Assembly: GCA_022575985.1 (NCBI GenBank)
Contig: JAKSXM010000007.1
Coordinates: 16,308,501 to 16,372,500, forward strand
Direction of reading: 5' to 3'
Source: Anagrus nilaparvatae
Taxonomy: Eukaryota; Arthropoda; Insecta; Hymenoptera; Mymaridae
DNA: 64,000 bases
In this document: piece by piece, positions 1 to 11,196 of the stretch
Layout: every line of letters starts with the position of its first letter
How positions within the stretch are numbered: position 1 is the stretch's first letter
Notes under the pieces: model-generated
What the model was told of the DNA's origin: nothing
Seen by the model: the letters and a program-made list of their open reading frames with translations, nothing else
The model's database searches: none
Translations under genes and position numbers: made by a program

Positions 1-718
1 TGACATAATTTTAACTGATAGAATCTCAAAACTAAATGAACAAAAATTTTAAAATCGTATATTATTTAAACTGCCACATAAATCTGAAAATTTTTATCAC
101 ACATATTACTTTTTAATAATGAAATTTTTAGTCAAATATACAAAAACAAAAAATATTCATAATTTATTATTTTTATCTTTATAATATGTTTTTTTTTTTC
201 GTATAGAAAATTACTTTTTGTTTTAGCCATGTAGTTTTAAATGTAAATAAATTATAATTTTTTTAACAAAATATTTTCCCCTAAAAAACTTTATAACGTT
301 CATATAACATACATAAAAGTATATTTAAATATCGTAATTAAAAAATATAATTTTTATAAATAATTAATCAAAAAATTCAAAAATTACATTATTTAAAATA
401 AATTAAAATTTTCGATACTTTATTAACGTTGATGTAATTACAAATTTATTTTTTTATAGTTTATAATATTAATTAAATTTTTTTAGGTCATTATTGTGTA
501 TACTGTGTTTGTATATTGATTATATTTTTTTCAATATTGTTGTATTTTGAATTATTTAAGGTAAAAAATTTGAGCCTGAAATATTTTTAAAATTACAAAT
601 TTGCTTGAACATTTTCGATTAACAATCGAAATTAGCCTCAATTTACTAAAACATTAATATACCCAAAATTACAGCTAATTTAATCACTCTTAAGTACTGC
701 TACTAAATAAATAAATAA
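1..718. other. AT-rich DNA, no gene
   Basis: Homopolymer-rich A/T sequence. I see no open frame of note, RNA gene or repeat structure. It could be intergenic or intronic. Confidence 0.6.
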
Positions 719-1026
719 TTTTGAAAGTATATGTTACTCAACCAAAGAATTACTCCACCATCAATTTTTAAAGTAAAAGTTCACCACAATTTTTACTTGA
801 CACAGAATTTTTGAACACAATTTAATTTTACTTTTCAGTTTTACCACAAAATTATTGATATATGTCAGAGTCCTGTGGTCAAATTGAAAATTTAAGTTAG
901 TTAGTGTATAAAAATCATATGTTAAATAAAAATCGTGGTAAGCTTTTATTTCATGCTTTTTATCTACAATTCTCTGGTGGAGTAAGTTTTCGGTTGGGTA
1001 ACATTAATATATGTTATACTTTCAAA
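719..1026. repeat. 0.3 kb inverted-repeat element (MITE-like)
   Basis: The ends are imperfect inverted repeats. TTTGAAAGTATATGTTACTC at the left (719 onward) is mirrored by a right arm ending in ATACTTTCAAA at 1026. The inner part of each arm contains ACTCCACCA and its complement TGGTGGAGT (about 752-761 and 974-982). The interior has no coding potential. A target-site duplication is not clear. The size and structure fit a non-autonomous DNA transposon; the family is not recognised. Confidence 0.6.
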
Positions 1027-2195
1027 TTTTTCGTTGTCCCATAAGAAATACTGTTTTTTTCATGTGATTGGTAGTAATAATTATGAGGGTTGAATGCACT
1101 AAAATTCGAAAATCGAAATGGTAATCGAAAATCCAAGCAACTTATTAAAATAATCAAGGTTTGCCCTTGTTCGAGTAAAAATCTAATTAAAAAATCTTCA
1201 TAAAAAAAAGTAATGAAACATTTCACATGAGTTTTAAAGTTCAAAAACTTTACGAAGACTAGCAACAATTTCTGGTATAAATTTTTTACTTTATTGATTT
1301 TTCTGTTTTAAATGCTTGCAAAAATTTTTTAATAATGTAATATTAACAATAATCTAAATAAACACTATTATATGATAAAAATTTCAAAAAATACGAAAAA
1401 ATGTAAATAAAAAAATTGTACATAAAAATAATAATAATACACGATTAAATTCGTAATAATGTATAAAAATTTACTTTATTGTTATACTTATTTTTGTCTG
1501 TTTTATTTAAATTTCTATTTTATAAAGAAAATTTTTAAAAAAATTGTTTTTTTCAAACAGTTTGATTCACTAATGGTTTGAAATTTTTAATAAATTGTAT
1601 GAAATTTTAATTTTTTGCAAAAATTCATATAAAAAACTTAAAAATTCAAACAATTCATTAAAAATTCAAGTTAAAGAACCTAAAAATGTTGAACACAATA
1701 GATATAAAAAAAGATCCATAAAAAGTACTACTTAAATAATTTATTTGTAAAAAAAAAAATTTTATTTAATTGTTAATTAATTAAATGTACAAAATATTTA
1801 TAATAGAAAAAATAAAAGAAGAAGAAGAAAAAAAAATAAAGTGCCAAATTATATTTCAAGTACTATAAATAAATCTAGAAAATATATAATAAATTAACTC
1901 CTTCATTAAAAAAAAAAAAAAAATAGGTATATAAATGTAATTATAGTAAAAAAACAAAACAAACTATAAACTGCCAAATAATAAATGTCGTATGATTAAA
2001 TGTATGCACGATTTGTAAAATTAAAAAATTTTTTTTTGTCTATATGCATTAAATAGCGCTAATAAATTATTTTAATTTTTTACTTTTATTCACAAATGCA
2101 TATGTAGACTTAAGAATAATTCTAATAATAATTAAAGAAAAATAATCAAATTATATTAGTAAACAGAATAAAATGATGTATTCAGTACTATAAAG
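1027..2195. other. AT-rich DNA, no gene
   Basis: Only A/T-rich simple sequence is visible, including A runs near 1750 and 1910 and a short GAA-rich patch near 1817. No gene or structured repeat is supported. Confidence 0.6.
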
Positions 2196-2247
2196 TACAC
2201 TGAGATAAATTATGTAGTAAATTTACTACATAATTTATCTCAGTGTA
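2196..2247. repeat. Perfect 52-bp palindrome, minimal TA-flanked hairpin
   Basis: Each base of 2196-2221 pairs with 2222-2247 without a mismatch or a loop. Read inward from either end the arm begins TACACTGAGATAAATTATG. The outer TA on each side could be the TA target duplication of a Tc1/mariner-type element whose two terminal repeats are now fused head to head. The alternative is a terminal hairpin from a deleted MITE. The perfect match implies recent formation or copying. Confidence 0.75.
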
Positions 2248-5200
2248 TATAATAATAATAATTTTTAAAAAAACCTATACATACTGCATTAAATTAATGT
2301 AAATAAAATGTGAATAATATTATTAAAAAAATTGTATGGGAATCACTTATTACGCTTGACAAGTAAATAGAAAAAAATATATAATTTTACAAGGTCTTTA
2401 AATAAAAATAATAATAGTATAATAAATTTAAAAAAATAATAATAATACCTTGTGCTTTTTTGAATGTATAATTCCATATGTTAATGTGACACTTATTAAT
2501 TTTAAAATGAAAATATATAGAAGAATACTACAAGAAAAAATGTTTTATAGTTAATAGGGAAATATGCAAATATTTATATTTAAAGGTGACATTAAAATTT
2601 GCATTTTATTTCAATACTGTAAGGAGTAGAATTATTATTTTCAAGTCTTATTATCTTCTGAGATTTATAATTAACATATTAGGACTGAAACGAAATTTAT
2701 TTTTGATATAATGTTAAAAATTGTTTTATTTAGAAAGTTCTACCAAAACTTGTAAAAATATCAAAAATTAGCCAAAAAATTTTACCATACTTACAATTAG
2801 CCTAAAGTCTCAAGGGTAACTTTAAATTTTGGTCAAAATATGTCATTTTTTGTTGACAGGGTAATTTAGTTTTTATTTCATACTTTTACTTGTTTTAAAC
2901 ATCTCAATGTCTTAAATGAAATTGATTTAAATTTATATAAAGTGTAGTTAGTTTTTGTTTCGAATATTATATTTTTTTCAATATTTTTTTCATAGAAAAT
3001 TTTAATTTCAATACCCAAAATAATTTCTTATTACTACTTGATACAGTATTAAAATAAAATGCCAAAATATAAAACAAACAAATTTCTTTTCACAAATTTC
3101 GTAAAAACAACACACTGTCAATTACAAAAAAAAATTTTTTAATTCAATTTTATGTAATTATTTTAAATTTTGGCAAAAACCAAAAAAAAAATTCAAAATT
3201 CGCAAAAAAAAAGAATATTTCAAATCTTGTACCGTGCAAAATTGCTTTTTATATATATAAATATTAATATATATAATAAAACAATGATAATACTTTATAA
3301 ATATACATATATATAGTGTAATAATTATATTTCTTTTTAAAAAACCAAAAAAAAACAACAAAAAAAATTAATTATAAGTTTAAATAAAAAGAAGAAAGTA
3401 TTATAATTATAAATAATTAATTTATTCATTTAACCTCGAAATTCCTTTTTTCTAATATTCAGGTAAGTAAAAAAATTAAATTTGATTTTTTATTCAACTA
3501 GATTCAACTGCGCTTCGCGCAGGGATCAATTTGTATCAGCAATAAAAAATTAATAATGAGCTTCATTTATTTAATAGTGTTTTTTTCCGTTTTAAACTTT
3601 TTTTTCAGTATTCAAAACCATTGAAGCTAATAAAAAAATAATTTCGTGAAGAAAAATTTTCACTTAAATTTTGTAATTCTAAAAAAGTGACTACATTTTA
3701 AATTAAAGTCTGCACCTGTTTATCCAGAAATTCATAAAAAATCTAAAAATTCCAAAACATTTTTTGCAATGATTTCTTATAATAACTTTAGTTTTTTAAA
3801 ATTCAATTCAAATCTCGTAAAATATAAAAAAGTGGTTTTTGAAAAATTTTAAATTTTTCGCGCAGAGTGCGGAAAAGTATATCAAAACAAATTTAAAATA
3901 TTTTGTATAAAAATTTCCCAGTAAATAAATTTTGCAAACTATTATAAATATAAATTCACTTCATATAGTTTTAATTAATACGCCACTTTCTAGGAACTAT
4001 TATTTAATTATAGTAAAGTATCTAAATTGAAATTACTTTAAGTGTGAAAACTGAAGTCATTGTAATCCAGTTTTACCTCCTGTTTGAGTATAAATACTCT
4101 TTCCTATGAAGATGTTATATGCAACTTTAGGTTGCTTTGTTTAAATTGCTTAAAACTTTAAGCAGGTTGCTTGAATTTTCATGCTAAGCAACCCAACTTT
4201 CTATGATAAAATTTTAAGATGCATAGATGCAAAAATAACTTGCATGGAATATGTTTACGATTACTGACGACTCATCTATTACAATCGTTCTAGCTTTCGA
4301 AGAACCTTGTAAAATTAAATTAGCTCATAAACCCGGATTATTCTAAATTCAACTCAGATTATTCCATAAAGTCGATTAAGAGCCCTAAATCGAAATTTTG
4401 TTCCAAGTTCCATTTGACCTCCCCCCCTAGATCGTGACTATTTGATCTAAAAATTCCCTTATTTATTTATTGTTTATAATTTATAATTTTGCTAACCTTA
4501 CCAATAATCCACATTTTTATAAATAAAAAAATATATGTGATTAATGATTTAAACATGTATCTCGTTAATTATTTAACTATAACTGATTAAAGCAATTTTG
4601 AAAAACTATAATTAAAATTAATAAAATTTCAAATTTGAATTTCTAAACTAATAACAATGAAGTTTCTATCAGCCAATCAGAATGACTCTTTAGCTATAAC
4701 AATGTACATACTTACTGTTGCGATGAGCATGTGTCATTTTTAGGAAAAGGCTTATTACGTGATAAACATAATTAAAATAAAATTTTATTCCTGAATTCAT
4801 ATTTTTTAATATAAATACAATAAAATACATACTTTTATGATAGATATGTTAATGTTAAAATTTAAATATTAAACTGTTGCATTTATTAGACGATAGTAAA
4901 CCATAATAATAATAAATTATATATATGTAAATGATATCAAAGTATACACTTAACATTTATTTTTTTATTTTTTTTTCTAAGTATAAAATATTTTAATTAA
5001 AATATTTTTAAAAAAGTACTCTACATAAGTAGCAACTTGAAAGTATTGAATCATTCGTTTAAATCTAGCAATTGCATAAAAGAAAAAAAGAAGTAAAAAA
5101 AAAATTACATTTTTTTTGCAATGACTGTGCATAATAAAAAAAGAATAAAAAAAGACAGATATAGTAAGAGGTGAAAAAGGATTTCATATAAATGATAATG

Positions 5201-5529
5201 TACCGGTGACGTACTTCCTTTACCTCTTTTATATGTACATTTTCTGCAATATAGTTTTAACGTTCACAAACTTCACTTTAAAAAAGTTCAAAGGAATTCA
5301 AAATTCGTTAGTTCAAAATTGACAGTTTTGAAAATAAATCAACATACAAATTAGTTTCAGGTGCTAGAAAAAAGGATATTTAAAATATTTTTTTATTGAA
5401 TCTTTTAAGCTTTTTTTTTAGTTAAAATTAAATATAATTAATGCATTTATTAGCTTCTTGATTTACCATTATACAAGCTTTAGGTAGTTAATAGTTGCTT
5501 TCATATCTAGGACAAAAAAATCCTATTTT
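2248..5529. other. AT-rich DNA, no gene
   Basis: About 3.3 kb with no supported gene. The longest open stretches (for example near 3158-3361, minus strand) are lysine/phenylalanine-rich translations of A/T runs with no domain signature. One small GC-rich hairpin, CTGCGC-loop-GCGCAG, lies at 3508-3522. The block could be intronic. Confidence 0.55.
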
Positions 5530-5650
5530 CGGCACTAGGGAGACTGATTTATTGCCCATTGTATGCAAAAATTTGTTTTAAATCATGGCACAAAATATGT
5601 CAAAACCAATATTTTATCCCTTGTTTAAAAAATAGATATTTACTTTGCAC
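5530..5650. repeat. Copy of dispersed small inverted-repeat family (copy A)
   Basis: The core around 5577-5633 reads TTTAAATCATGGCACAAAAT, followed shortly by CCAATATTTTATCCCTTG and a TTTAAAAAATAG end. Closely similar arrangements occur at 31050-31180, 31495-31620 and, inverted, at 47520-47585. The two ends are approximate complements, so each copy can fold. It is a small non-coding MITE family. The boundaries are estimates. Confidence 0.5.
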
Positions 5651-5805
5651 CTAAGTAATGAAAAAAACCTCTAAATACATGAAGCTCTACCAAAGCTGAA
5701 AGCATGCTCATAATCTTGCAATTCGATCAACTTTTAAAATCACTAAATATTAACCCGCATCCATAACTTTATTGCGGGATAAATTAAGGTGGCTCACTGC
5801 TAAAA

Positions 5806-5990
5806 ATCGCAGACATAACCCCAAGAAAGCCTTATAGTAAGGATCGAAGCCTAGTCACAGTATTTATTTAACATATTCTAACTTTAACCCCAGGAACGCA
5901 ATATAAAAAGGATCGAATACTGGTCTCAAGAAATGCCCTTTCTATAAATAACTTAACCTAACTCTGAGATTGAATGAATACTGGTCCTCA
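5806..5990 (+). repeat. Imperfect direct repeat, unit about 70-90 bp
   Basis: The pattern ACCCCA(A/G)GAA...GGATCGAA(G/T)...TGGTC/TAGTC recurs at about 5818, 5884 and, more weakly, 5950. The units are diverged and non-coding. It may be a fragment of a larger repeat. Confidence 0.4.
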
Positions 5991-6117
5991 AAATGCAGGC
6001 TAGAGAGTAAATCTGTGTATGTGAATGCTTGTGAATTATTCTGTGGTATTTAGTATGCTAGAGAGTGTGTTTAGGTCCTTTGTAAGGCCACCAACTATTT
6101 TAACATAAAAAAAACTA

Positions 6118-7081
6118 CTTAAAAACTTACACCAGTGTTTGATTTATTTATCCTATCCTTTAGTATTATTTTAAATTTAACAGTGGTGCCGAATAACCCG
6201 GGAAAAATTAAGCAGATATAATTGGTGTAAGTTATTGTGCATGATTTTCTGTTTATATTTATATGTATATAATATAAATATATACATATATGTATACACA
6301 TAATTTTATATTATAAAAATATTTTATTTTTTATTTGGGCCCCTTGCTTCTATTATGCACTAAAAAATTGTAGTTTTTAAGTCTTTTCTCGATCTTTAGC
6401 CTTGCTACGTTTCTTTGGCTTTGCCACGCTTCTCCGGCCTTGCAGCAATTAAATTAACTATTATTTTTAAGTTTTACTCCCTTTACACGCTCTGTACTTA
6501 CAATTTTTCTTCACGAATTTAATAATTTTTGCTCCATTTGCTACGTTATGTTTTTGTATTATTTTATTACTTCGCAAATTTCGTAACGGTTTTTTCGCGC
6601 GCGCGTGCCAGCAGCAAACGAGGCTGAAGTCAGAATAAGCCTATAAAGCAGCATTTGCTGCTAGACTCTTATTGTCTCTTTTAAAATACATTGAAATATC
6701 GGGTTTTTTTTAGCCAATGTTACTTTATTTCTATACTCAATACCTACATTTTGTGTACAGTCTTGAATGAATTTATTCAGGAAACCCTTCGTAGTTTATT
6801 ATAGTTCAATACCTTATTAATAAGAAAATATTCATTTCCAGTAAGAAAATGTTTAAAAAAATTTACAATTTCTATTTCAGTAATACCTGGGAAGCAAGAA
6901 GCATTTAAACTTCTAATGGAAGTAGGAGAAACCTTTCATGGAGTAGTTTTAAAAGAGTTTTCAAAGAAAAACAGAAAACTTTTTCTTTAAATTGCCCCAA
7001 TTTTTGTTAATTCAGCTGTTAAATTTAAAATAATACAAAAGCATAGGATAAATAAATTAATCACGGGTGTAAGTTTTTAAG
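6118..7081. mobile_element. 964-bp element with terminal inverted repeats of about 65 bp
   Basis: The outermost 16 bases are perfect complements: CTTAAAAACTTACACC at 6118 and GGTGTAAGTTTTTAAG ending at 7081. Similarity continues to about 6183 and back to about 7017, including TTTATTTATCCTAT and its complement. The interior has no transposase. It contains a GC-richer piece (6540-6700) that resembles sequence at 47277. No clear target duplication is visible. It is read as a non-autonomous DNA transposon that may carry captured LTR-like sequence. Confidence 0.6.
6540..6700. other. LTR-like GC-richer fragment, shared with 47277
   Basis: The minus strand contains CGTTACGAAATTTGCGAAGT, which also occurs on the plus strand at about 47280-47300. 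Around it are a CGCGCGCG tract near 6597 and a TATAAA at about 6640. The sharing shows a dispersed repeat. Assignment to an LTR, perhaps of the neighbouring BEL/Pao relic, is only a suggestion from the composition and position. Confidence 0.3.
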
Positions 7082-7204
7082 AAGCTTTTTTTACGTTTGA
7101 ATAGTTTGTTGCTCTGAAAAGGGCCTGCACATACTTTTTAGCAAACTACGAACCAGAATACTTTACGTTTTTCAGTAACCACTTTGTAACGAGTTGAATT
7201 TTCT

Positions 7205-7499
7205 AATATGCTCGTTCATCAGGCTTCTTTTTTCATGCCACGGTAGCGACTCTTAGAATTTCTAATGAAATCTACCGTTTAACCATATCATGAAAGATAT
7301 CATCGCCGTTTTGGTCATCGTTACTTTCTCGAGCAAATGTTTTGGCCATCCGAATTCGTAAACTGCGTTTAATTGGCTGCGGTGAGCTAATTAGACCATG
7401 GAAAAACCATTCTAAAAGTGCATATGAAGCAGCTGGCTCATTAGTCAAACCTACACGTACAACCCTTGTAGTTATCAAGGACATATTATCTTGAACCAA
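7205..7499 (-). pseudogene. BEL/Pao pol fragment upstream of RT palm
   Basis: A 75-codon open stretch (7499-7272) reads VQDNMSLITTRVVRVG, then EPAASYALLEWFFHG. This matches the BEL/Pao pattern of a QDN-L-I motif followed by PA(A/V)S...LGW-x-x-HG just before the reverse transcriptase. After the stop, the same frame continues with ISLEIL and later PDERAY, corresponding to the family's F-x-x-E-S-L-G and DERA positions. The LGW glycine is replaced (LEW). The RT catalytic core itself is absent. Confidence 0.7.
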
Positions 7500-7659
7500 T
7501 AAAATACGTGGTACTTACCCCCAAAGTAACTTGAAGGTAAATTTATCAGGTGACGTATAATGTGCTATAGTTTCAGGCTTCAAACATTGCCCTAATAAAA
7601 TAAAATCATCAAGTGCACACACGTACTTTAAAGATTAAAACTTAGGGTCTCAAAAGCCC

Positions 7660-7835
7660 AATATCTCATAATTCATTCTGCCCGATACAATTGCTTCTAA
7701 TTGTGTATTATTGAGACCTTCCAAAAAGATCGAACGCCTTTTAGCAGTTAAACCTAATTTCCGCATAAAACTACTGTCAATTAAAGAGGCTGTTGAACCT
7801 TCAGCTAGAAATACACACTAACGCTTGCCCTTGGG
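7660..7835 (-). pseudogene. BEL/Pao aspartic protease fragment, catalytic Asp lost
   Basis: On the minus strand one frame reads LAEGSTASLIDSSFMRKLGL and then LEGLNNTQLEAIVSGR before a stop. BEL/Pao proteases usually have a D-E-G-S-T core followed by (S/T)LI-D and a K-x-L-G-L helix. Here the position of the catalytic aspartate is alanine (A-E-G-S-T). With the surrounding stops this makes an inactive relic. Confidence 0.7.
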
Positions 7836-8149
7836 CTTTTTAGCATCACTGGTAATATTTTAAGGATAGGATTATCCTCTATTCATGCGAACTTGGAATG
7901 TCAATAAGTCACGAAAAAGGATTAGCTGGGTGTAGACGCAGATTTCCCATTTAAATCGTTCATATTCAGTAAGGTATTATGATCCATTACACCCAAACTT
8001 CTTGCATCCAGATGCTTTATATTTCCAGGATTAATATCAAGTTGTAACGACCGCTAAGATTCATATATATAAAAAACCCTTACAGGTGCAAATGCTAACT
8101 GAAAGCATCACTGCTACATTGTTTTTAACTATAGAAGCGAAGAAAATAA

Positions 8150-8650
8150 TATCAATTTCACAAAATCCATTTTCGTAGCTCCCGAATAGCTTTAACCAAT
8201 TTCAGCTCGTTCCAATAACGGCCTTGTTCTTCCGCCTCGTTCTCGTTCTAAAGCGTTCATGATTTCTCTCCCAATCACCATTAGGCTTGCCACAACATCG
8301 CGCGTTTCCCCCTTTAAACAGTCGTAGACCCATTATGCGGTTTCGGCGTCGCTAAACTCTCATAAAATTGTAAACTGATCTAAGGCTTTTTTGAAACTTA
8401 TCCACTTTAGGTATTGCAACTAAAGGATCATTTTTATTTTTGATCAGTCAGGCTATATAATAAGCCCAGCTATCAACTATTTGGTGTCGAATTTCTAAAC
8501 TAACAAAAGGATTCAGCTCAGCTTACGTTACTGATACTGAAATGCTACCATCTATTTGTGAAGTCGAAGTTTAATCAACTAGTGCACGCGATGCATATGC
8601 AATGGCTAATTGCATCTCAATTTTCTGCCGTTCCGCATTAAGCAAACACA
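8150..8650 (-). pseudogene. BEL/Pao Gag fragment
   Basis: On the minus strand near 8350-8180 a frame reads YDCLKGETRDVVASLMVIGR, followed by LERERGGRTRPLLERAEI. This resembles the Gag segment where a Leu-x-Gly-Glu-(A/T)-Arg motif is followed by repeated Leu/Arg helices and a G-R-P-x-x-(L/V) motif. The stretch upstream (8600-8640) is Arg/Gln-rich. Stops interrupt every frame. The assignment depends on its position upstream of the protease. Confidence 0.5.
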
Positions 8651-9039
8651 ACTTAGCACAATTTGCATCTATATCAATTTCTATCAAGCAATTTTGTAAA
8701 AGTGCAACACTTGCATGTGGCTCCTGGGTTTTTCGTAATATGTGCGGGACAGTCTTCTATAGTAACAAATGGGATATCGCTTTCACTTTCAACTGGCATT
8801 TTAATATTTTCAAAATTCGGTCCTAGTCATCTCCCTCTTAAGCCATTCACAACAGCAGACTCCGTGATCAAACTTGGGCCCGTCTGAGATCACCCCTACT
8901 ATCACTTTCCCTTTCTTCAATCTTTACTATTCCATTTCGTAGGAACCGACCTGGAGCATCAAGGCACCTTGTTGCTTGCGCAGCCTACGCATTATTTAAT
9001 CCTGGGATCGATGGGGAACCTCGGCTTTGCCCAGTATCA

Positions 9040-9960
9040 CAACATCATCCTCTTGATGCTATTTTATGTTTAAAAATTAATTATGCACTAAAATAAACGA
9101 GGAAATGTGATGCGTAGCCACGGCCACCTACTCTAATTACTATAAAAATCGCAAGCACGCCACAAATTCAAGCATGCAAAACATAAAATTATACTTTCAT
9201 ACACAAAAATATAAAGAAATTCAAAAACTTACTATAGTTTCCGTAATGCAAAATAACTCTTCGAGAGGACGTAATTTTCTCTCGTGCGGAGCGGGAGGGG
9301 AAGACGACTTCTCGTTGGATTGTGTCACGCCAAAGAAATATACAAAATTATAATCAAATTAACATGAATTGTAATAATTATAATTGATCATAGTATAATT
9401 TCTTTAATTTTCGCGTTTTATTTTAATATTCATGTCGATTTTTATTAACAACAAATTCGCGTTCTATCTAATTAAAAATTTGAAATATAAAAATAAGTCC
9501 CTAGTATAGTAAATTATTTCGGCCAATAAGCGCGCGCGTGGAAAGAGATAGAGAGATGGCGTCTCTTATGACTTGCCGCTGGCGGGACCCTCATTCCTCT
9601 TTCGGAGGATTTGCTTGACGCATCGTATATTGGTGAACGAGAATTTTCTTGCTGTTGAAGCCGCTCTCCAGGAGTCAATTATCAAATTTTCGTGGTTAGT
9701 GTGTGTGCCTGGTGTTATTAGAACTTGTGTTGGATACTTGGGGAAGAACTGAGAATTGTACTTGGCCAAGGGACAACAACGCACCTTCTGCGTGCAGTAA
9801 AAGTGGGCCAGCGTGGCCGTGACTGGACGTGGTCCAGCTAGTGTTTTGTAGTTGTAGCTCCAGGTATTTTCTTTATTGTATTTGTGTGATTGAGCGTTTG
9901 AATGTGTTATTTTTTTTTTAAATTGATTTCTGATCAGCGTCAACAAATTTCATAAGTCCT
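9040..9960 (-). other. GC-richer leader or LTR candidate of the BEL/Pao relic
   Basis: This segment lies just upstream of the Gag relic on the minus strand and has CG-rich patches (9240-9345, 9530-9600, 9770-9850). A sequence TTGGCGTGACACAATCC on the minus strand near 9325-9345 looks like the kind of junction found at a primer-binding site. A second LTR was not found, so an LTR cannot be demonstrated. A 126-codon minus-strand open stretch at 9566-9946 has no domain that I recognise. Confidence 0.3.
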
Positions 9961-10138
9961 GCCCTGTTCAGGGTGGGCACAAATAATTATACGTAAGAAC
10001 GTCTGCTTAAGATTCTGCTCAAGTCAAGTTTCTTTCTTTTTTAATAAAATTTTAATAAAAATTAACCTCACTTTCCTCATCCTTTTTCCTTCCTCTTTTT
10101 TTTATATTTTATTAATATTATTTATTTACACTTACAAT

Positions 10139-10185
10139 CTATACAATTGTTTAAAATTTGAAACCTGTACATTTTTAATAATTTA
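10139..10185 (+). repeat. Direct repeat copy 1 flanking the 10-13 kb palindrome
   Basis: The sequence CTATACAATTGTTTAAAATT and the following GAAACCTGTACATTTTTAAT recur in the same orientation at 14071-14117 with only a few changes. The pair brackets the whole palindrome plus about 0.6 kb. They may be two copies of a short interspersed repeat or products of a duplication. Confidence 0.6.
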
Positions 10186-10679
10186 CAATAAACCATTTTT
10201 AACAGGAATCCCTATCTTCCCATTAATGTCAAGATTGACGGATATTTTTTAATTATTTTAGCTATATAAATTTTAGCAAAAAAATTAAAAAATTTTATTT
10301 TAGAATACCTGGTCTTATGTTTTTGAGGTCGTAGATTTCGAATCCAGAGTCGGATTTTAAAAAAATTTAGCCCTTGCATGATTTTTGGCCATATTTATCA
10401 AAAAAACTGACATTTTTGAACGCTTTTTTTTTGTTACAACTTAAAAATCATGCCGAAAATGGCTTTCCATCTTCTCAAAAGTAAATAAAAGTTGGTCAAT
10501 GGGACCTAAACAAAATATCCTTATGCTCAAAAAAATTTTTTTGCTGCGTTTTGACCCAAAATGGCGGCTGATTTTATGATTATCATAGATAGACCAAACT
10601 TGCAGACAGATTTCGTAGCCAAATTTTATCCTTAATAGGGAAATGGAATTTCCCAACGGATTTTTATGTTTTTTGGATC

Positions 10680-11100
10680 GCTGAAAACGAATATGATATC
10701 GGTTTTTACCGTATATTGTCCAGTTGCACAAAATAGGCAACTTTAGGTTAATTTTTGGGGTTTTTTCTGTATTTGTAATCGTTACTTATTTAGTACAGTA
10801 TTGTTGTCAATTTTTGGGTCAATGAGCACGACTTGGATATCAGTTTTTACCGTATTTTGTCCAGTTGCCCACATTTGGCAACTTTAGGTTAATTTTTGGG
10901 GTTTTTTCTGTATTCGCAAATGTTACTTATGTTTTTTGGGTCGCAGAGCACGAATATGATATCAGTTTTTACCATATATTGTCCATTTGCCCACATTAGG
11001 CAACTTTAGGTTAATTTTTGGGGTTTTTTCTGTATTCGCAAAATGTTACTTATGTTTTTTGGGTTACTTAGCACGTATATGATATCGGTTTTTACCGGAT
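10680..11100 (-). repeat. Tandem array, left arm of palindrome 1
   Basis: A unit of about 120 bp is repeated several times. Each unit contains (reading the minus strand) GTTGCCTA followed by GGACAATATACGGTAAAAAC, then ATATCATATTCGTGC and a poly-A/AACCCCAAAAATTAACC tract. It is the mirror image of the array at 12465-13050. Three to four units are recognisable. Confidence 0.75.
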
Positions 11101-11106
11101 ATGATT

Positions 11107-11196
11107 GTACTATGTACAAAAATTATATTGTAAACTTTTGTAAATTATTGCGCATTGGCCACGCCTGTGCCTAACAAATTCTAAATAAATAAATAA
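11107..11196 (+). mobile_element. 90-bp retrotransposed 3' tail with 6-bp target duplication
   Basis: The right palindrome arm has an uninterrupted GGATATGATTCATATGCCCG equivalent (complement near 12475-12490). The left arm has 90 extra bases here, flanked by ATGATT on both sides (11101-11106 and 11197-11202). The insert ends in AAATAAATAAATA and contains GGCCACGCCTGTGCC, which looks like the 3' tail of a non-LTR retrotransposon. It is severely 5'-truncated. The mirror arm serves as a built-in empty site. Confidence 0.7.

Larger units (their letters stand above)
7200..9010 (-). pseudogene. Decayed BEL/Pao LTR retrotransposon (gag-protease-RT start)
   Basis: The minus strand carries, in the expected order, a Gag-like segment (about 8350-8180), an A17-type retropepsin (about 7830-7665) and the start of the reverse transcriptase region (7499-7205). 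All are in short frames broken by stops and shifts. The segment is more GC-rich than its surroundings. No integrase or RNase H follows; the element is cut where the 6118-7081 element begins. BEL/Pao elements encode one Gag-Pol polyprotein used for replication in the cell of origin. This copy cannot make it. Exact ends and LTRs were not resolved. Confidence 0.75.

Noticed and set aside
9566..9946. 126-codon minus-strand frame
   Set aside because: It shows no domain, has an unusual composition and lies in the suspected leader/LTR zone of the BEL/Pao relic. A chance frame in GC-richer DNA is more likely.
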